NCBI RefSeq assembly: GCF_038039535.1
Contig: NZ_JBBPHP010000021.1
Coordinates: forward strand, 1-64,000
Reading direction: 5' to 3'
From: Catalinimonas sp038039535
GTDB taxonomy: Bacteria > Bacteroidota > Bacteroidia > Cytophagales > Cyclobacteriaceae
DNA: 64,000 nt
Position 1 is the stretch's first letter. Each line of letters begins with the position of its first letter. The notes beneath the pieces are model-generated. The model did no database searches and had not been told where the DNA came from. It was given only the letters and a program-made list of their open reading frames with translations. This document shows, in pieces, positions 9,152 to 17,368 of the stretch. Made by a program: the position numbers and the translations under genes.

Positions 9152-10237
9152 ATGCCTGCCACTCTGGAAAAAAACCATACTACCAAAGCGATCCGCTATC
9201 CACGTACCGGTCTTCTCCTCCTGGGATTGCTGGCATTAACCCTAATGCTTTGGCTGGCGGATATTGCCCTGGGTTCAGTGGCTATTCCTCTGCCTGATGT
9301 CATCAACAAGCTTATGGGACAGACACTGGACAATCAGGCTTTTGAAAATATCATCATGAAAATCAGGCTACCCAAAGCCATCACGGCAGTACTGGCAGGC
9401 GCTGCGCTATCGGTAGGTGGCTTGCAAATGCAAACCCTTTTCCGCAATCCTCTGGCGGGTCCATCCGTGCTGGGTGTCACTTCAGGAGCGAGTCTGGGCG
9501 TAGCTTTGGTCACCCTTTCCAGCGGACAGGCTACCACCATTTATGCGATTCAGCAGTTAGGCATCAGCAGTAGCTGGCTGGTCGCTATAGCTGCCAGTCT
9601 GGGCGCTGCCCTGGTGTTGTTCATCGTGCTGGGTATTTCGTACAGAGTCAATGATTATGTCGTCTTGCTGATCGCCGGTATCATGATCGGCAATATCACC
9701 TTATCCCTGGTTAGCCTCTGGCAGTATTTTAGTAATCCTGAGCAGATTCAAAACTACCTACTCTGGACCTTCGGCAGCCTGCATGGCGTTACCCAAAAGC
9801 ATCTGTGGGTGATGGTGATAGCCGTTTCGTTGGGTTTGCTGCTTACATTTCTGCTGAGTAAACCGCTCAACGCGCTTTTACTGGGCGAACATTATGCGCA
9901 GAGCCTGGGCGTCAACATCAGGCAATTACGCATTGGCGTCATCATCGCTACCAGCTTACTGGCGGGGGTGGTAACGGCTTTCTGCGGGCCTATTGGTTTT
10001 ATCGGAATCGCTGTACCACACCTGAGCAGAGGACTTTTTCATACGGCCAGTCATAGCATATTAATACCCGCTTCAGCCCTGCTGGGAGCCATTACCCTGC
10101 TGGGGTGCGACCTGATTGCGCAGGTACCGGGCAGCAGTATTACCCTGCCTCTAAATGCGATTACCGCGCTGATCGGCTCTCCGGTAGTCATTTATGTCAT
10201 TCTTAAAAACCGCAGACAGCAAAGCGCTTTCCATTAG
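9152..10237 (+). CDS. btuC: Cobalamin ABC transporter permease
   Basis: A 361-residue FecCD/BtuC-family permease with about ten membrane helices. Visible family hallmarks are RLPKAITAVLAGAALSVGG near residue 70, QTLFRNPLAGPSVLGVTSGAS following it, and the conserved cytoplasmic loop with GPIGFIGIAVPHLSR (~285-300), which docks on the ATPase. It forms the inner-membrane channel for cobalamin as a homodimer with BtuD. The gene starts immediately after the btuF stop and 2 bases separate it from the next gene, so translational coupling is likely. Substrate assignment to B12 and not iron-siderophore rests on the riboswitch and the btuG-like gene. Confidence 0.9.
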   Translation: MPATLEKNHTTKAIRYPRTGLLLLGLLALTLMLWLADIALGSVAIPLPDVINKLMGQTLDNQAFENIIMKIRLPKAITAVLAGAALSVGGLQMQTLFRNPLAGPSVLGVTSGASLGVALVTLSSGQATTIYAIQQLGISSSWLVAIAASLGAALVLFIVLGISYRVNDYVVLLIAGIMIGNITLSLVSLWQYFSNPEQIQNYLLWTFGSLHGVTQKHLWVMVIAVSLGLLLTFLLSKPLNALLLGEHYAQSLGVNIRQLRIGVIIATSLLAGVVTAFCGPIGFIGIAVPHLSRGLFHTASHSILIPASALLGAITLLGCDLIAQVPGSSITLPLNAITALIGSPVVIYVILKNRRQQSAFH

Positions 10238-10239
10238 CA

Positions 10240-11277
10240 GTGAGTAAAGATACAACCATATTGAGCACCCATCAGCTAAGCGTAGGTTACGTTCCCGATA
10301 AGCCGCTGATCAGAAAGTTGGATCTGAAGGTGAAAAGAGGAGAACTGATCTGCCTGCTAGGTACCAATGGAGCGGGTAAATCTACTTTGCTGCGCACCCT
10401 GGCAGGCATGCAATCTGCGCTGGAAGGTGAAGTAAGTATAGCGGGAAAGCAGCTCTCCAAAATTTCTCCCCGAAGGCTGGCGCAGGAACTTAGCCTGGTA
10501 CTTACTGAAAGAGGTATAGCACCCAATTTACGGGTACACGAGCTGATTGCAATGGGACGCCACCCCTACAGTGGCTGGTTTGGTCGTCTCAGCCAGTCCG
10601 ACCGTGAGATCATGCATCAGGCGATGGAAGATACTGCTACGCTGGAGTTTGCCAATCGCCCCTTCTACGAATTGAGTGATGGTGAAAAGCAAAAAGTCAT
10701 GATTGCCCGGGCTTTAGCACAGGATACGCCCCTCATCATTCTGGATGAGCCTACCGTACATCTGGACCTGCCCAATCGGGTGGAGATCATGCAGCTTTTG
10801 CACCGGCTTACCCAGGAAAAGCAAAAAGCCATACTTATGAGTTCCCACGATCTGGAACTGGTCATACAATCGGCAGATCAGTTATGGCTTTTACATGAGC
10901 AAAATATCTGGTCAGGCATACCGGAAGATTTGGTGTTACAAGGTAAAGTGGAGGCTTGTTTCCAAAGCAAAAACCTCCGCTTTGACCAGCAGAAAGGCAG
11001 CTTTGTCATACGGCGGAAGCCCACACAGCCGATCAGGCTAGATGGAGAGGGAATACTCGCCCACTGGACACGGCAGGCGCTGGAAAGAGTAGGCTATAAA
11101 ATCGTAGAAGATGGAGATACAAAGCTAACCGTACAAATACAACAGACCAGCCCAACACCCAGCTGGATTATCCAGGGGCAGGGCGATGCCATTATGTTCC
11201 ATTCGCTCTCCTCTTTGCTCGGCAAACTAAAGGGCAAATCATCCTATGTTTCAGAAGAATTAAGCAGTAAGGAATGA
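10240..11277 (+). CDS. btuD: Cobalamin ABC transporter ATPase with C-terminal extension
   Basis: A 345-residue ABC ATPase beginning at a GTG codon 2 bases after btuC. Walker A GTNGAGKST is at 41-49, the signature LSDGE at 145-149, and Walker B LIILDE at 165-170 with the switch histidine in SSHDLE. The ATPase proper ends near residue 245, the usual size for FecE/BtuD. About 95 further residues form a small extra domain of unknown role, rich in beta-strand-like segments and containing repeated aromatic/basic pairs. This extension is the only unusual point. It powers cobalamin import through BtuC. Its stop overlaps the next start as ATGA. Confidence 0.9.
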   Translation: MSKDTTILSTHQLSVGYVPDKPLIRKLDLKVKRGELICLLGTNGAGKSTLLRTLAGMQSALEGEVSIAGKQLSKISPRRLAQELSLVLTERGIAPNLRVHELIAMGRHPYSGWFGRLSQSDREIMHQAMEDTATLEFANRPFYELSDGEKQKVMIARALAQDTPLIILDEPTVHLDLPNRVEIMQLLHRLTQEKQKAILMSSHDLELVIQSADQLWLLHEQNIWSGIPEDLVLQGKVEACFQSKNLRFDQQKGSFVIRRKPTQPIRLDGEGILAHWTRQALERVGYKIVEDGDTKLTVQIQQTSPTPSWIIQGQGDAIMFHSLSSLLGKLKGKSSYVSEELSSKE

Positions 11278-13160
11278 GGCGATTGCTCACCATATTATTT
11301 TTTACATACTGTTCGCTTACCGCTCTGGCACAGGAAGCTGACAGTATATTGCTGGATGCTGTGGAAATTTACGGTATTCCTGCTACCAAATACGCCAGCG
11401 GAAGCTCCATAGTACGCATTGATTCTGTAGCCCAGGTATCTCAGATCGGGGGCAGCCTGCAGGACCTGCTACAACAGGAAACCTCTTTATATTTCAAAGA
11501 ATATGGTTATGGTATGGTCTCCAGCATTACGATGCGGGGTACATCTTCCAGCCATACGGCGGTGCTGTGGAACGGACTCAATATCAACTCTCCTACCCTG
11601 GGCTCAACGGACTTCTCCAACCTGCCTGCTTTCATGTTTGATGACGTACAGGTACATTATGGTGGAGGCAGTTCACTCTACGGCAGCGATGGGCTGGGCG
11701 GAAGTATTATCTTACAAAGCGCTGCTCCTGATCAGGAAGGATTACATATTCAGACCAATCAGACGATTGGCAGCTTTGGACAATTCTTCTCCGGCCTCAA
11801 AGCGAATATAGGATTGCAAAACTGGCAATTGACAAGCAGCGCCTATCGCAATACCGCTGAAAATAATTTTCCCTTTGACAATACCGCCAAATATGGCTTA
11901 CCCGAAGAAAGGCAGGAAAATGCTGATATACACAATTTTGGTGTGATGCAGGAAATCAGCTATCAGCCAGCCAGCAATCGTAGGCTAAGTTTTAATGCCT
12001 GGTATGAGGAGAGCGAGAATGGTGTGCTTCCATTGATGAGCAACAATCTTAAAGAAGAAACTTATGAGCGCATAGAAGATACTCACCTGCGCATATCTAT
12101 GCAGTATCAGCAGCAGCAGGATTGGGGATATTTGCAGGCTACTGCCGGTTTTGTACGTGATCAGCAGATTTATGACCAGCAGGCTCCTATCATCGCACAG
12201 CATACTTTGACCAGGGTACAGTACGACAAAAATCTGGGCAAACGGCTCAGTATCAAGCTGGGCAGCGACTGGCGGTATGTAGAAGCTGATGTAGAAAGTT
12301 ATGAACAAAACCGCTTTCAACACAGAATAGACGCTTTTGCTTCGGCCAATTATCAGGTGCTGGACTGGTGGAAGCTCAGCCTGAACCTGCGTCAGTCGTG
12401 GGTCAGTGGCTATGATCCGCCTTTCTCTCCCAGCCTGGGTAGTGAAGTTCTACTAGTCAATAACAACACGCAGCAGCTCAGCCTAAAAAGTCAGGTTGCC
12501 AGAAATTATCGTGTGCCTACTTTCAATGATTTGTACTGGCAGCCGGGAGGTAACCCTGCGCTCAATGCCGAAAATGGCTGGAGTTACGAGAGTGGCTTAC
12601 AGTACCGGACTAAAAAGCTGAACGCTGAAGTCACCTACTATCACTCCGATGTAGAAGACTGGATAGTATGGCTGGACCAGGGGACATTCTGGAGTCCGCA
12701 AAACTTCAGAAATGTAGTAGTCAATGGTCTGGAAGGCCGTGGACAATATCAATTTGCGTTGAACCAACTTAAGTTGAGGTTTAGCAGCAGTTATGCCTTT
12801 ACCTCTTCCCTCAATAAAGAGCCGGTCAACGAATACGACCGCTCGGTAGATAAGCAGTTGCCTTATGTACCCCGCCATCGCCTTACTTTCAATACGCATG
12901 CGGAATGGCGGGAGTGGTCTGCCGGTCTGCTCAGCCAGTGGACCAGCCAGCGCTTCCTGACTACCACCAATGAGAGTGCTTTGGAAGGATACGGCTTAGT
13001 CAATTTTCGCCTGAGCAAAACTTTTGAGTGGTGGAAAACTCAAAACTCAGTAAGCCTGAGAGTCAATAACATTTTCAATACTGACTATCAAAATGTGGCT
13101 CGCAGAGCCATGCCAGGCAGAAACTATCAACTCAGTATTCAACTGCATTTTTCAGACTAA
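11274..13160 (+). CDS. btuB: TonB-dependent cobalamin receptor
   Basis: A 628-residue outer-membrane beta-barrel. A signal peptide ends near ALAQ (residue ~20). The plug domain follows, with LQDLLQQETSLY, SITMRGTSSSHTAVLWNG and the GGGSSLYGSDGLGGSI motif; the barrel fills the rest and ends in a C-terminal aromatic strand (YQLSIQLHFSD). It lacks the carboxypeptidase-like domain of SusC proteins, and its size matches classical BtuB. It imports cobalamin across the outer membrane using TonB energy. Four-base ATGA overlap with btuD and the riboswitch upstream set its substrate; sequence alone would leave siderophores possible. Confidence 0.88.
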   Translation: MRRLLTILFFTYCSLTALAQEADSILLDAVEIYGIPATKYASGSSIVRIDSVAQVSQIGGSLQDLLQQETSLYFKEYGYGMVSSITMRGTSSSHTAVLWNGLNINSPTLGSTDFSNLPAFMFDDVQVHYGGGSSLYGSDGLGGSIILQSAAPDQEGLHIQTNQTIGSFGQFFSGLKANIGLQNWQLTSSAYRNTAENNFPFDNTAKYGLPEERQENADIHNFGVMQEISYQPASNRRLSFNAWYEESENGVLPLMSNNLKEETYERIEDTHLRISMQYQQQQDWGYLQATAGFVRDQQIYDQQAPIIAQHTLTRVQYDKNLGKRLSIKLGSDWRYVEADVESYEQNRFQHRIDAFASANYQVLDWWKLSLNLRQSWVSGYDPPFSPSLGSEVLLVNNNTQQLSLKSQVARNYRVPTFNDLYWQPGGNPALNAENGWSYESGLQYRTKKLNAEVTYYHSDVEDWIVWLDQGTFWSPQNFRNVVVNGLEGRGQYQFALNQLKLRFSSSYAFTSSLNKEPVNEYDRSVDKQLPYVPRHRLTFNTHAEWREWSAGLLSQWTSQRFLTTTNESALEGYGLVNFRLSKTFEWWKTQNSVSLRVNNIFNTDYQNVARRAMPGRNYQLSIQLHFSD

Positions 13161-13206
13161 AAATTCAATTATTCATTAATCACTAATCATCATTCATTAA
13201 AAACAC

Positions 13207-14268
13207 ATGAACTTAACCAAACAATTTTTAGCGTATTTTTTTCTAGCTACCCTACTTTTAGGAACCTTTGCCTGCGAGGACGATGCACCGGAAGGACCGG
13301 CCTTAGGAGACAATATCATTATAATAAATGAAGGAAATTTTGGTCAGGGCAATGGCTCCATTACACTGCTTGACCGGGATATGGATACCGTAAGCAATAA
13401 TGCATTTGCCTCTGCCAATGCAGCCCGCAATCTGGAAGCCAGTGTACAATCTGTTACTGTTGAGGGCAATGAAGCCTTCATCATCTGTAATACTGCGGAT
13501 AAAATTGAAATTGTAGATGCAGCAACTTTTGAAGCTATAGAGGCTCCTATTGAAGCTGATAGCCTGATCAGCCCTCGTTATATGGACGTGGTGGGTGATA
13601 AAGCGTATGTCTCGGTTTGGGGCAGTTTTGATGAGAATTATATGCTTCCCGAATCTAAAGTAGCGGTGATTGATCTCAATGATTATAGCATCATCAAATA
13701 CATCGCCACCGAAGATGGAGCAGAAGACGTGCAAGCGGTAGGTGACAAAATCTTTGTCGCCAATAGCTATACTAACATGCTTACTGTCATCAATACAGAT
13801 ACCGATGAAATTGAGGAAGTAATAACCTTAGATGGCAGCCCTCAATGGCTGGAAACCTATGAAAACGATCTTTGGGTAAGCGTAACTGGCGCAGCCTCCC
13901 AGTTTGTCAGGATCAACCCTGATGATAATAGTATTGAAGCAAGCGTATCAGTGGCAGGAAGCAACAGCAATGGTAAATTTACCATCAACGAGGAGTTGGA
14001 CATGATTTACTTTATCGGAGCTGAGCCCTGGCCTGCTACTGCCACAGCGATCTACTCACTTGCTATTGACGGTGCTTCCGCCAGCCCTGAAGAAGTAGTG
14101 AGCGGAGAATATTTTTATGCCATTGGCAGCGACCCGGTGACCAATAATATTTTTATAGGCAACAGTAACTCTTTTCAGGGTGAAGGCACAGTGCTGGAGT
14201 ATGATAGTGAAGGTGAATTGCTAGAGACTTATAGTGTAGGCGTGGGTCCCAACAGCTTTGTATTTTAG
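13207..14268 (+). CDS. btuG: BtuG-like surface beta-propeller lipoprotein (DUF5074/YncE type)
   Basis: A 353-residue lipoprotein: signal peptide with a lipobox-like LLGTFAC (Cys near residue 23), then an acidic stretch EDDAPEG that fits surface export of Bacteroidota lipoproteins. The body begins NIIIINEGNFGQGNGSIT and continues with repeated blades of the type 'VxGDKxYVxxxxxxxxxVIDxxxxxIxxxI', a YncE-like seven-blade propeller. In Bacteroides, BtuG is a surface lipoprotein of this family that binds B12 extremely tightly and passes it to BtuB (established knowledge). The position directly after btuB in a riboswitch-controlled operon makes a BtuG role the best reading here. A terminator follows 16 bases after the stop. 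Confidence 0.8.
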   Translation: MNLTKQFLAYFFLATLLLGTFACEDDAPEGPALGDNIIIINEGNFGQGNGSITLLDRDMDTVSNNAFASANAARNLEASVQSVTVEGNEAFIICNTADKIEIVDAATFEAIEAPIEADSLISPRYMDVVGDKAYVSVWGSFDENYMLPESKVAVIDLNDYSIIKYIATEDGAEDVQAVGDKIFVANSYTNMLTVINTDTDEIEEVITLDGSPQWLETYENDLWVSVTGAASQFVRINPDDNSIEASVSVAGSNSNGKFTINEELDMIYFIGAEPWPATATAIYSLAIDGASASPEEVVSGEYFYAIGSDPVTNNIFIGNSNSFQGEGTVLEYDSEGELLETYSVGVGPNSFVF

Positions 14269-14283
14269 ACTAAGGAAGTTTAT

Positions 14284-14318
14284 ATCTGCCACCCTAAAAT
14301 CTATTCAGGGTGGCAGAT
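14284..14318. terminator. Bidirectional intrinsic terminator
   Basis: A perfect 12-bp stem (ATCTGCCACCCT at 14284-14295 with AGGGTGGCAGAT at 14307-14318) encloses an 11-base loop. It is followed by TTTTCT on the plus strand and preceded by an A/T-rich stretch for the opposite direction. It sits between the convergent ends of btuG and the metallophosphoesterase gene and can end transcription of both. Confidence 0.9.
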
Positions 14319-14327
14319 TTTCTAAAC

Positions 14328-15263
14328 TTATTTTTTCTTAAGCGTAAAAATTGTAATCTCTCCCTGGCTGTTGAATCTTATCGGCAAGCCGGAAACACCA
14401 CAACCCGCGCTAGTATAGCCTTGCATTTGCCCTACATTCCAGAAGCCTTTATACAACTTATTTCCCTTTTTTAAATGCCTGATCAAGGGAAAGCCTCCCG
14501 GCAGGCAGATTTGCCCGGCATGGGTATGTCCGCAAAGATACATTGCATAGTTTTGTTCGGCCACTTCCTTATACATTTCAGGCGAGTGCACCAGTGCAAT
14601 TTTGAAACCTTGCTGGTTTGCGTTCAGAGCAGTAGTAGCATGATGGGTAAAATAGAAGTGCGGATCATCCAAACCTGTCAGCAAAATACTATCACCTCCC
14701 CGCTCTAACTTTACAGATTCATTAGTGAGGACCCTGACTCCCATATTTTCCAGAGGTTGTACTACCTGATGGGTATCATGATTTCCCAGGGTGGCATAAA
14801 TACCATCTTCGGCCTGTATGCTGGCAATAACATCCCGTAGTGGGCTTAGCACCTTATCGTCGTACTCACCCATCAAATCCTTACGATAATCGCCAGTGAT
14901 AAAGCAGCTATGGTAATGAAGGTTTTCCAGTTTTTTAGAGATAACTTCTTCTATTCCTGGCAAGCAATCCAGATGCAAATCTGTAAGGTGCAACACTTTA
15001 TAACCCTCAAAGCCTTGAGGTAGATGATCAAAGTGCAGCTCAAACTCGTTCACCTGAATCTTTTGCGCATTCTTTTTGCCTATGTGGTACATACCGCTCG
15101 TCTTGAACACCAGCGAGGCAATAGGGAGCAAATAATCTATCCAGGTAACCAGCCCTTTTTCTCGCTCATATTCACTAAGTCGGTTGAAGCGCAAAGCCTC
15201 CAGCCGCTTGCGATTATTCAGCCAGTTTTGTCTGTCCGTCAATTTTGATTCTGCTATCAGCAT
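14328..15263 (-). CDS. Calcineurin-like metallophosphoesterase
   Basis: A 311-residue enzyme with the full metallophosphoesterase metal-site set in order: TDLHLD (~93-98), TGDYRKD (~123-129), GNHDTH (~159-164), VHSPEM and CGHTHAGQI (~248-256). This matches the YaeI/UDP-diacylglucosamine-like branch, which hydrolyses phosphoester bonds with two metal ions. The first ~75 residues are a charged helical region plus one weakly hydrophobic segment (IDYLLPIASLVF) that may touch the membrane. The true substrate is unknown. It stands alone on the minus strand. The 246-base gap to the tRNA gene (15264-15509) shows nothing else apart from the tRNA terminator. Confidence 0.85.
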   Translation of the reverse strand: MLIAESKLTDRQNWLNNRKRLEALRFNRLSEYEREKGLVTWIDYLLPIASLVFKTSGMYHIGKKNAQKIQVNEFELHFDHLPQGFEGYKVLHLTDLHLDCLPGIEEVISKKLENLHYHSCFITGDYRKDLMGEYDDKVLSPLRDVIASIQAEDGIYATLGNHDTHQVVQPLENMGVRVLTNESVKLERGGDSILLTGLDDPHFYFTHHATTALNANQQGFKIALVHSPEMYKEVAEQNYAMYLCGHTHAGQICLPGGFPLIRHLKKGNKLYKGFWNVGQMQGYTSAGCGVSGLPIRFNSQGEITIFTLKKK

Positions 15264-15476
15264 AGCAATTGTAGATTAAAATAATGCTGCAAAGTACTGC
15301 AATGTTATGCTCTATAAAGCTTTGGTAATGAGTAAGTTGTTACTAGTGTGCTTTTTTCGCTCAAAGCTTCATAAAGCAGTCGTTTTTCATCACATGGACT
15401 GACAAATTCCTTGCCTGTATCGCGCTGAGTATGATAAAATTAAATTGAAAGAGAAAAATCAGGGAAGAAATAGAAA

Positions 15477-15502
15477 TAAAAAACCCGGACGGATTGTCCG
15501 GG
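15477..15502 (-). terminator. Intrinsic terminator of tRNA-Leu
   Basis: On the minus strand, a 7-bp stem CCCGGAC/GTCCGGG (15484-15490 and 15496-15502) is followed by a run of six T residues. It begins 7 bases after the 3' end of the tRNA-Leu gene. Confidence 0.88.
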
Positions 15503-15509
15503 CCTGATG

Positions 15510-15592
15510 TGCTAGAGGCGGGAGTCGAACCCGCACGAGTAAAACTCACACGCCCCTGAAACGTGCGCGTCTACCAATTCCGCCACTCCAGC
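15510..15592 (-). tRNA. tRNA-Leu (anticodon CAG)
   Basis: Read on the minus strand this 83-base sequence folds as a class II tRNA: a 7-bp acceptor stem GCTGGAG/CTCTAGC with one G-T pair, the leucine D-arm sequence GGCGGAATTGGTAGACGCG, an anticodon arm CACGT-TTCAGGG-GCGTG, a variable arm, the T-loop GGTTCGACTCC, and discriminator A. The anticodon CAG reads CUG codons. The 3' CCA is not encoded and must be added by the nucleotidyltransferase. Confidence 0.96.
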
Positions 15593-15678
15593 ATACATAA
15601 ATTTTGAAAAGCTGCTCTTTTCAAAAGGGAGCACAAAGTAAGCATTTAGTTTGGAAGTTAGCAAGGGAAATTATTTAC

Positions 15679-16194
15679 TTATGGACTAAAAATTCGTCTT
15701 GCTCCGGCCCAGCGTTTACGAAAGTAATGCTGATCCAAATCGTCTACCACCACTCCCCGGCTACTGGAAGCATGAATAAAAGCAGGGCTATCTTCCCTTT
15801 CCCCTACATACATTCCTACATGAAAGATTCTGCCATTGCTGTGCTGAAAAAAGACCAAATCTCCCTGCTGAAGGCTATCAGCATGCACCTCTGCTCCCTG
15901 CCGGAATTGAGCGGCAGCTGAAGCAGGCAGGCTTATTCCCAACTGTTGGTACAGGAAACGGATGTAGCCTGAACAGTCAAAACCGGCTTCATTTTTTCCG
16001 CCATAGCGGTAAGGAGTACCTTCAAGCCGAAAAGCTACACAGAGCAAACTATCTGTCGCTGCTTCTGCTGACGTAGCTGAGTCAGGAGTAGTGGAGAAGC
16101 GGGCGGAGATCAGGAAACAGGAAAAGCAGATCAGCGCTCCCCAGAGTATAGCTTTATTGACTTTAAAATATTGTTCAATCCCCTGCTGCTTCAT
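15679..16194 (-). CDS. NlpC/P60 family cell-wall peptidase
   Basis: A 171-residue protein. A membrane-spanning or signal segment at ~16-32 is followed by a short linker and a C40 peptidase domain. The catalytic triad is visible: Cys74 in FDCSGYIRFLY, His125 in GRIFHVGMYVGE and His141 in IHASSSRGV. The family cleaves peptide cross-bridges of murein, usually gamma-D-glutamyl-diamino acid bonds. The ~110-residue catalytic unit has normal length. Its start is 10 bases from the stop of the upstream unknown gene, so the two plausibly share an operon with the thioesterase and pcm genes. A murein hydrolase acting in the periplasm is the expected role. Confidence 0.88.
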   Translation of the reverse strand: MKQQGIEQYFKVNKAILWGALICFSCFLISARFSTTPDSATSAEAATDSLLCVAFRLEGTPYRYGGKNEAGFDCSGYIRFLYQQLGISLPASAAAQFRQGAEVHADSLQQGDLVFFQHSNGRIFHVGMYVGEREDSPAFIHASSSRGVVVDDLDQHYFRKRWAGARRIFSP

Positions 16195-16204
16195 TCGCGA
16201 TCAT

Positions 16205-16822
16205 TTACTGAAACATTTTTTTCAGTGCATTCCAAAGCTGTACTTTGAAATCCCTGTTCTGTGCGATTGACTGCAAATCATCGGCCAGCAGTAGTTTTCT
16301 ACCCTCAGCATCCTCAGTAATGTGATATTTTTGAAAAAAATGACTCAGCGACCAGGCTAATGGTAAGTCTCCGAATACCAGCAGCTTTTCAGATTTAATT
16401 TGTTGAATGGACTCAAAAATATTCTTCTGCTGCTCATAAGCCTGTTCCAGAGGAGCCCAGTTACAAAGGGCAATGTCATTGAAGCCAAGATTAACCGCTT
16501 TGAGAATATTTCCTAAAAAATCACGCTCCTCATTACTCAAGGACCTATGCTGCTGTTGGTAAAATAATACCAGCACACCCTTTTGATTTTCTCCTTCTGT
16601 CTCAGGAATGGGCAGGGAATCATTTTGTTTGACCTCAGTATCTGAGGCTTTCTCTTCTTGTTCCTGACCGTTCGCCTCCTGTACTGCCTTCTCTTCAATG
16701 TTAGCCTCCGACTCAGTAGTTTCTTCGTGCTGCTCAATCTTCTGAGGTTCTGCTTCCGGTATCAGGTAGATAGGCTCAGTAAGAAAAAAACGGAGAAAAT
16801 TCAAATCATCAGGCGTGTGCAT
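16205..16822 (-). CDS. Unknown protein with acidic linker
   Basis: A 205-residue soluble protein I do not recognise. Residues 1-22 form a hydrophobic/aromatic short segment (LNFLRFFLTEPIYLI). Residues ~23-80 are an extremely Glu/Gln-rich, probably disordered linker. Residues ~83-205 form a compact alpha/beta-looking domain with beta-strand pattern GVLVLFYQQQ, DIALCNWAPL and KLLVFGDLPLAW. A short N-terminal peptide tethered by a flexible linker to a small domain is the layout of some replisome accessory or adaptor proteins, but I see no motif that proves this. It is the second gene of the run pcm, thioesterase, this gene, NlpC/P60, with spacings of only a few bases. Confidence 0.6.
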   Translation of the reverse strand: MHTPDDLNFLRFFLTEPIYLIPEAEPQKIEQHEETTESEANIEEKAVQEANGQEQEEKASDTEVKQNDSLPIPETEGENQKGVLVLFYQQQHRSLSNEERDFLGNILKAVNLGFNDIALCNWAPLEQAYEQQKNIFESIQQIKSEKLLVFGDLPLAWSLSHFFQKYHITEDAEGRKLLLADDLQSIAQNRDFKVQLWNALKKMFQ

Positions 16823-16824
16823 AG

Positions 16825-17355
16825 CTAGTCGTTTTCTTTGATGTCAAATATAGAACGGAGTTCGTGCGCTTCTGCCGGTTTCATTCTTCCGGCCAGTACC
16901 AGACGCAACTGTCGGCGGCGCAATGCGCTGTCAAAGAGTTTTTGTTCTTCTTCAGTCTCCGGCACCACTTCCGCTACTTTTACCTTCTGGCCTTCCATAT
17001 CCACTGCAACCATAGTAAAAAATGCCCGGTGGCTTTCCACGATTCTTCCGTTTGGTACATCTTCGGCCTTCACTTCTATATGCACTTCCATAGAAGTGTT
17101 AAAAGCCCGGGTTACCTGGGCTTTGAGCGTCACCACATTCCCGATTTTGATCGGATGCGAGAAAGAAACATTATCTACCGAGGCGGTAACCACCAGGCTG
17201 TTGGCATGCTTCTGAGCAGCAATGGCTGATACAATATCCATCCAATACAGCAACCTTCCCCCCATAAGACCATTCAAGCCATTGGTATCATTGGGAAAGA
17301 CCATCTCGGTCATGGTAGTCAGTGAGGCTTTAGCTGTTTTTTTTGATTCATTCAT
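16825..17355 (-). CDS. Acyl-CoA thioesterase, hotdog fold
   Basis: A 176-residue hotdog enzyme of the cytosolic long-chain acyl-CoA hydrolase group: TMTEMVFPNDTNGLNGLMGGRLLYWMD, with the catalytic Asn/Asp region near residues 22-40, then SVDNVSFSHPIKIGNVVTLKAQV and the C-terminal FTMVAVD strand. It splits acyl-CoA to free fatty acid and CoA. An upstream in-frame start would give 199 residues but would run into the pcm gene. The MNESKK start at 17355 lies 13 bases after the pcm stop and gives the normal family start, so I prefer it. Confidence 0.85.
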   Translation of the reverse strand: MNESKKTAKASLTTMTEMVFPNDTNGLNGLMGGRLLYWMDIVSAIAAQKHANSLVVTASVDNVSFSHPIKIGNVVTLKAQVTRAFNTSMEVHIEVKAEDVPNGRIVESHRAFFTMVAVDMEGQKVKVAEVVPETEEEQKLFDSALRRRQLRLVLAGRMKPAEAHELRSIFDIKEND

Positions 17356-17368
17356 AAAATATAAACGC

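Noticed and set aside
15361..15549. 62-residue ORF on the minus strand
   Set aside because: It runs through the tRNA-Leu terminator and into the tRNA gene, so it is a chance frame.
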